Positions 60,745 through 64,000 of a stretch of DNA of 64,000 nt are shown piece after piece. Under the pieces are notes generated by a model. The model did not search any database, was not told where the DNA came from, and saw nothing but the letters and a program-made list of their open reading frames with translations. The stretch comes from Winogradskyella sp046545555. GTDB lineage: Bacteria; Bacteroidota; Bacteroidia; Flavobacteriales; Flavobacteriaceae. Both the position numbers and the translations under genes were made by a program. Where the stretch lies: NCBI RefSeq assembly GCF_046545555.1, contig NZ_JBHZTH010000004.1, positions 62,001 to 126,000 on the forward strand, written 5' to 3'. The number at the start of each line of letters is the position of its first letter. Positions within the stretch are counted from its first letter, which is position 1.

Positions 60745-63213
60745 CTATTTTGGATCTAATATACTGTTTATTCTTTCAATACAATCTCTATAATGGTATT
60801 TGGTTTCTGTATTTATTGCTCGTCTTGAGGCATTATTTAATACACTTTTTAACTGATTTAACTCACCTCTAACTAAAGCCCTTACGTCAGATTGATTAAC
60901 ATTAAAATATTGCCTACTGCGCCTTGGTTCTAAATCTTGTGTCATTAAGTAAATCATTCTATCTAAATATACACGTTGTAAATTACGTCTAAAAACAGCA
61001 ACGTTAGATGCAGTATTAGATTCTTTCCAAATACCCATACGCACATCTTTTAACATATCTAAAGCTGAATAGTTTTTAGCATCCATAACTTTATGATCAA
61101 TAAGTCTGCCAATCCGTTCAAAGTTCAATAAGTTATTTAAATGTCTGCTTTGTAAACCTCTCATACGGTCCGTATAACCAGCGTAACTAATATTTTTTAG
61201 AATAGCACCATCTAGCAACCAATTTGGTGTTTCAAATGCATTTTTATGCAACCATTGAATTGCTGCTTTTTGATAACTTTTGTCAACAGGATTATAGACA
61301 GAACCGCCTTGGGTTGGATTTTTGGTGTCCTCTACTACTCCACCCACATGTGTAACTACATGGCCTATGTAACGACTCCAAACACCAAGCATTTCGCCAT
61401 ATAATTCTGATAAATCCCCATAATTATTCGTTTTATCACTTGTCCAACTCGGTAAGTTCTTAGCTACTATTTTTAAGTTTTTAAGTCCATAAGTACTTGC
61501 TTTTATACTATTGTTACCAATATCTTCAGTTTGTGCAGTAGGATCGAAACGGCTACTTTGCTTTCCAAATTTATATTTTGGGTCACCAGCTTTTTCCATT
61601 ACCCAGCTATTGAGTGTTTCCTTTTCGGCATCGGCTGAATTAGCACCAGGAATATATCTGTAACCAAAATTAATTGCATAATCATCATAAGGCCCTAATT
61701 GTCTCACAAATCGAATATTTGTATCACCAGGTTGTGCAATATAATTATAACGTGCATAATCCATTATAGTAGCAGCAATGCCGTTTTTTTGAGTAAAAGC
61801 TCCATCACGATAACTTTCTACATCATAGGCATAGCTGGCACTCATATTATGAGGTAACCCTAAAGTATGCCCAACCTCATGAGCAATAACCATCTTCATC
61901 ATCTCGCCTATTTCTTCATCAGGTGTATTTAAAGTACGTGCAGACGGATTCGCAGCACCAGTTTCTAACATATATCTATTTCTGTAGGATCTTAAATGGT
62001 TGTGGTACCATATGATATCACTTTCAATAATTTCACCGCTTCTTGGGTCAGACACACTCGGACCAGTTGCATTACGTGTTGTACTTGCTACATATCTTAC
62101 AACTGAATATCTAATATCTTCTGGACTAAAATCTGGATCTTCTTCTTTTGATGGCGGATCTTTTGCAATAATTGCATTTTTAAAGCCTGCAGCTTCAAAT
62201 GCTTTTTGCCAAAGTTCAATACCTTCTTTCATGTAGGATCTAAACTTTTGAGGTGTCGCAGGATCTAAATAATAAACTATTGGTTTTACAGGCTCAACAA
62301 GCTCTCCTCTTTTGTAAGCTTCAATATCCTTTGGAATTAATTTCCATCTTCTTAAATACGTCTTTCTATCTGCTTTTAATTCTTCACTACTATAATCGTA
62401 CTGACTTAGTGTAAACCAACCAACGCGTTCGTCAAAATAACGCGGCTGCATAGGTACTTCTGGCAATAAAATCATTGATTGGTTAACCTGTAGACTAATA
62501 GTTTGATCGCCCGTATTTACTGGAGGATTTGTTGCATTATAAGTAAAATCTTGAATAACCTCTATATTCTCTGGGAAACTTTTCATTGTATTAATGAAAC
62601 TTCTAGATTTATCTAAATTTCTAACCTTATATGTTGTACGTAAACGTGCACCTAAACCACTTATAGCTTTTACATCAGAGCTATAAAAATTAGTGACATC
62701 GATAACTACAGCAGAAGAATCTTTTGAAAATGCTGCAATGTCAAAAGCGTATAATGTTGGCTCATAATTATTTGATCTTACAGAAACATTGATCGGTAGA
62801 CTGTCTGCCGCAACTGCACTAGAAGATTTTTCTTTTATTAGTATTTTATCTTTAAAACGTTCCCAATTAATCATTCTGGTATTAGTTTTTGTTCCTGCAT
62901 TTACATACCCTCCACCTAAATTAGCTGGTAGCTTTGCTAAACGCGTTACCAAAAGCATATCCTTATTTAAATACGTCATTGGAATTTCGTAATAATACTT
63001 CTCACCTACTAAATGTACATCGAATAAACCGTTATCAGTAACTGCATCTTTTGTAATTACTTTACCGTAATCTTTAATTTTACCTTGTTTCTTTTTAGGT
63101 ACTGGCGGTTTAATTTGAGTTGTTTTTGCATTTTTAGTCTTTACTTGTTTGTTCATTGTTGCACAAGAGAACATAAAAAAACAGCAAAGTGCTAAGGTTA
63201 AAAGATTTTTCAT
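60745..63213 (-). CDS. DUF5117-type zinc-dependent metalloprotease lipoprotein
   Basis: 822 residues. The signal sequence ends in FMFSC (Cys at residue 17), a lipobox-like site. Residues ~55-300 correspond to the DUF5118/DUF5117 N-terminal domains found in this family. The protease domain has HEVGHTLGLPH (three zinc His and catalytic Glu, metzincin type) followed by NMSASYAYDVES and the Met-turn region TIMDYARYNY. The C-terminal ~220 residues are helical (DUF4953-type). It should act in the periplasm or at the outer membrane. First gene of a three-gene operon. Confidence 0.88.
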   Translation of the reverse strand: MKNLLTLALCCFFMFSCATMNKQVKTKNAKTTQIKPPVPKKKQGKIKDYGKVITKDAVTDNGLFDVHLVGEKYYYEIPMTYLNKDMLLVTRLAKLPANLGGGYVNAGTKTNTRMINWERFKDKILIKEKSSSAVAADSLPINVSVRSNNYEPTLYAFDIAAFSKDSSAVVIDVTNFYSSDVKAISGLGARLRTTYKVRNLDKSRSFINTMKSFPENIEVIQDFTYNATNPPVNTGDQTISLQVNQSMILLPEVPMQPRYFDERVGWFTLSQYDYSSEELKADRKTYLRRWKLIPKDIEAYKRGELVEPVKPIVYYLDPATPQKFRSYMKEGIELWQKAFEAAGFKNAIIAKDPPSKEEDPDFSPEDIRYSVVRYVASTTRNATGPSVSDPRSGEIIESDIIWYHNHLRSYRNRYMLETGAANPSARTLNTPDEEIGEMMKMVIAHEVGHTLGLPHNMSASYAYDVESYRDGAFTQKNGIAATIMDYARYNYIAQPGDTNIRFVRQLGPYDDYAINFGYRYIPGANSADAEKETLNSWVMEKAGDPKYKFGKQSSRFDPTAQTEDIGNNSIKASTYGLKNLKIVAKNLPSWTSDKTNNYGDLSELYGEMLGVWSRYIGHVVTHVGGVVEDTKNPTQGGSVYNPVDKSYQKAAIQWLHKNAFETPNWLLDGAILKNISYAGYTDRMRGLQSRHLNNLLNFERIGRLIDHKVMDAKNYSALDMLKDVRMGIWKESNTASNVAVFRRNLQRVYLDRMIYLMTQDLEPRRSRQYFNVNQSDVRALVRGELNQLKSVLNNASRRAINTETKYHYRDCIERINSILDPK

Positions 63214-63322
63214 TTGTGTTGGTCTATTTTTTATTGATTTGATAAAGATAATTAATACAATTAGAGTTTTAAATTATTTCTTAAATCCTGTTAAAAAGAG
63301 CTAGTTTTATTCAATTCTAGAG

Positions 63323-63330
63323 TATTTTTG
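63323..63330 (+). promoter_or_regulatory. -7 element of the DUF3817-MscS unit
   Basis: TATTTTTG matches TAnnTTTG, 16 bp before the ATG at 63346. A TTG at -33 was not found. Confidence 0.45.
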
Positions 63331-63345
63331 CAGAAAATTAGTAAC

Positions 63346-63636
63346 ATGCCAAAATTGTTGTCCGTTTTTAGAATTATTGCTTTATTAGAAGGCATTTCTT
63401 ATATCCTACTGCTCTTTATTGCGACACCTTTAAAGCATTTAGCGAATGACCCACAATATGTAAAACTATTAGGTATGCCTCATGGCGTTCTTTTTATGGC
63501 ATATATCGTCTTCGCAATTTTTATCTCAAAAGATATGAAGTGGAATTCAAAAACTTTGTGGATTGTTTTATTAGCTTCAATCATTCCTTTTGGTACATTT
63601 TATATTGATAGAAAATATTTAAAATCCAATGGATAA
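63346..63636 (+). CDS. DUF3817-family small membrane protein
   Basis: 96 residues from the ATG at 63346; a TTG at 63328 overlaps the promoter element and is rejected. Three hydrophobic segments with LLSVFRIIALLEGISYILLL at the start and GMPHGVLFMAYIVFA in the middle are the DUF3817 signature (integral membrane, unknown function, sometimes called YdzA-like). Its 3' end overlaps the start of the mechanosensitive channel gene by 8 bp, so the two are translationally coupled. Confidence 0.85.
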   Translation: MPKLLSVFRIIALLEGISYILLLFIATPLKHLANDPQYVKLLGMPHGVLFMAYIVFAIFISKDMKWNSKTLWIVLLASIIPFGTFYIDRKYLKSNG

Positions 63637-64000
63637 TATACGACACTTTATATACGATTTGCTTATTAAAAACGGGTTTACGGTAAATAATGCAAAGCTC
63701 ATCAATATGTTAGGACTACTTATTGCATTAGTAGTAGTCGCTTTTATAGTTGATTATATCACTAAACGTTTACTTTGGAAATTTTCTTCAGGTGTAGCAA
63801 AACGTACTAAAACTAATTTTGATGACATCTTAATTAATAACAAACTACCTAGAAATGTGGCTCATATTATTCCGCTTTTAATTCTTGTGGAGTTTGTACC
63901 GCAAGTTTTTTCGGATTATGAGTACTCAGAAAATATAATTGAAAAAACGTTAAAAATAATTGCTATTATCTTAACACTTCGCATAATTAGAAGCTTATTA
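63629..64000 (+). CDS. MscS-family mechanosensitive channel (partial, cut by right edge)
   Basis: The ATG at 63629 begins MDNIRHFIYDLLIKNGFTV; 124 codons are visible. Hydrophobic segments at LINMLGLLIALVVVAFIVDY and at HIIPLLILVEFVPQVF, with KRTKTNFDDILINNKLPRNV between them, resemble the N-terminal helices of YbdG/MscM-type miniconductance channels. The pore helix and the cytoplasmic beta domain would lie outside the window. Overlaps the DUF3817 gene by 8 bp. Confidence 0.8.
   Translation, partial: MDNIRHFIYDLLIKNGFTVNNAKLINMLGLLIALVVVAFIVDYITKRLLWKFSSGVAKRTKTNFDDILINNKLPRNVAHIIPLLILVEFVPQVFSDYEYSENIIEKTLKIIAIILTLRIIRSLL

Overview
The window looks like chromosome of a marine-type member of the Flavobacteriaceae (Bacteroidota). 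The DNA is AT-rich. Several genes start behind the Bacteroidota promoter form TTG-N16..20-TAnnTTTG. Type IX secretion (T9SS) and gliding-type surface proteins are present, and many families are typical of flavobacteria (PorP/SprF, DUF6090, DUF3857-transglutaminase, DUF5117-type zinc metalloprotease, SO2930-type diheme protein). I cannot name the genus.

Layout. 1-9.25 kb (minus): a surface-adhesin operon, made of a T9SS type B secreted protein, a PorP/SprF-like protein with a very long coiled-coil extension, and a giant SprB-repeat adhesin cut by the left edge. 9.3-12.5 kb: secreted proteins (a beta-helix protein, a small secreted protein and a dioxygenase-fold protein). 13-24.7 kb: mostly housekeeping, with two DEAD-box helicases, a TesA-like esterase divergent from a YbbA/YbbP-type ABC transporter, two EamA transporters, an exonuclease/GIY-YIG fusion, a fatty acid desaturase and a Crp/Fnr regulator. 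24.8-29.5 kb: an AraC regulator followed by two genes whose promoter regions are copies of each other, then a serine hydrolase. 29.5-31.7 kb: a transglutaminase-like protein.

31.7-40.9 kb is the accessory region. It holds a gene remnant and a frameshifted, truncated TPR histidine kinase between two copies of a ~40 bp intergenic repeat; a PD-(D/E)XK-like protein of unknown family; a noncanonical tRNA-like gene (leucine-like type II body, GTC anticodon, poor acceptor stem) with its own terminator; a 1,264-residue protein with a nuclease-like N-terminus; a 69-codon ORF between direct repeats; and about 0.9 kb of noncoding DNA rich in repeats and hairpins. This is the best place to look for an undescribed, possibly defence-related, system. 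No integrase, transposase or CRISPR array is visible.

40.9-44.6 kb (minus): a coupled signalling operon with a beta-repeat protein, a TPR-membrane-class III adenylate cyclase and a DUF6090 membrane protein. 44.9-64 kb is mostly core: cold-shock proteins, LpxD, two more SF2 helicases, a fused PQQ-type sugar dehydrogenase/diheme protein with a T9SS tail, an M23/LysM peptidase, topoisomerase III, a GyrI-like protein, an operon of zinc metalloprotease, small secreted protein and FAD oxidoreductase, and finally a DUF3817 protein overlapping an MscS-type channel cut by the right edge. Family names come from reading the translations and remembered family signatures; no database search was made.
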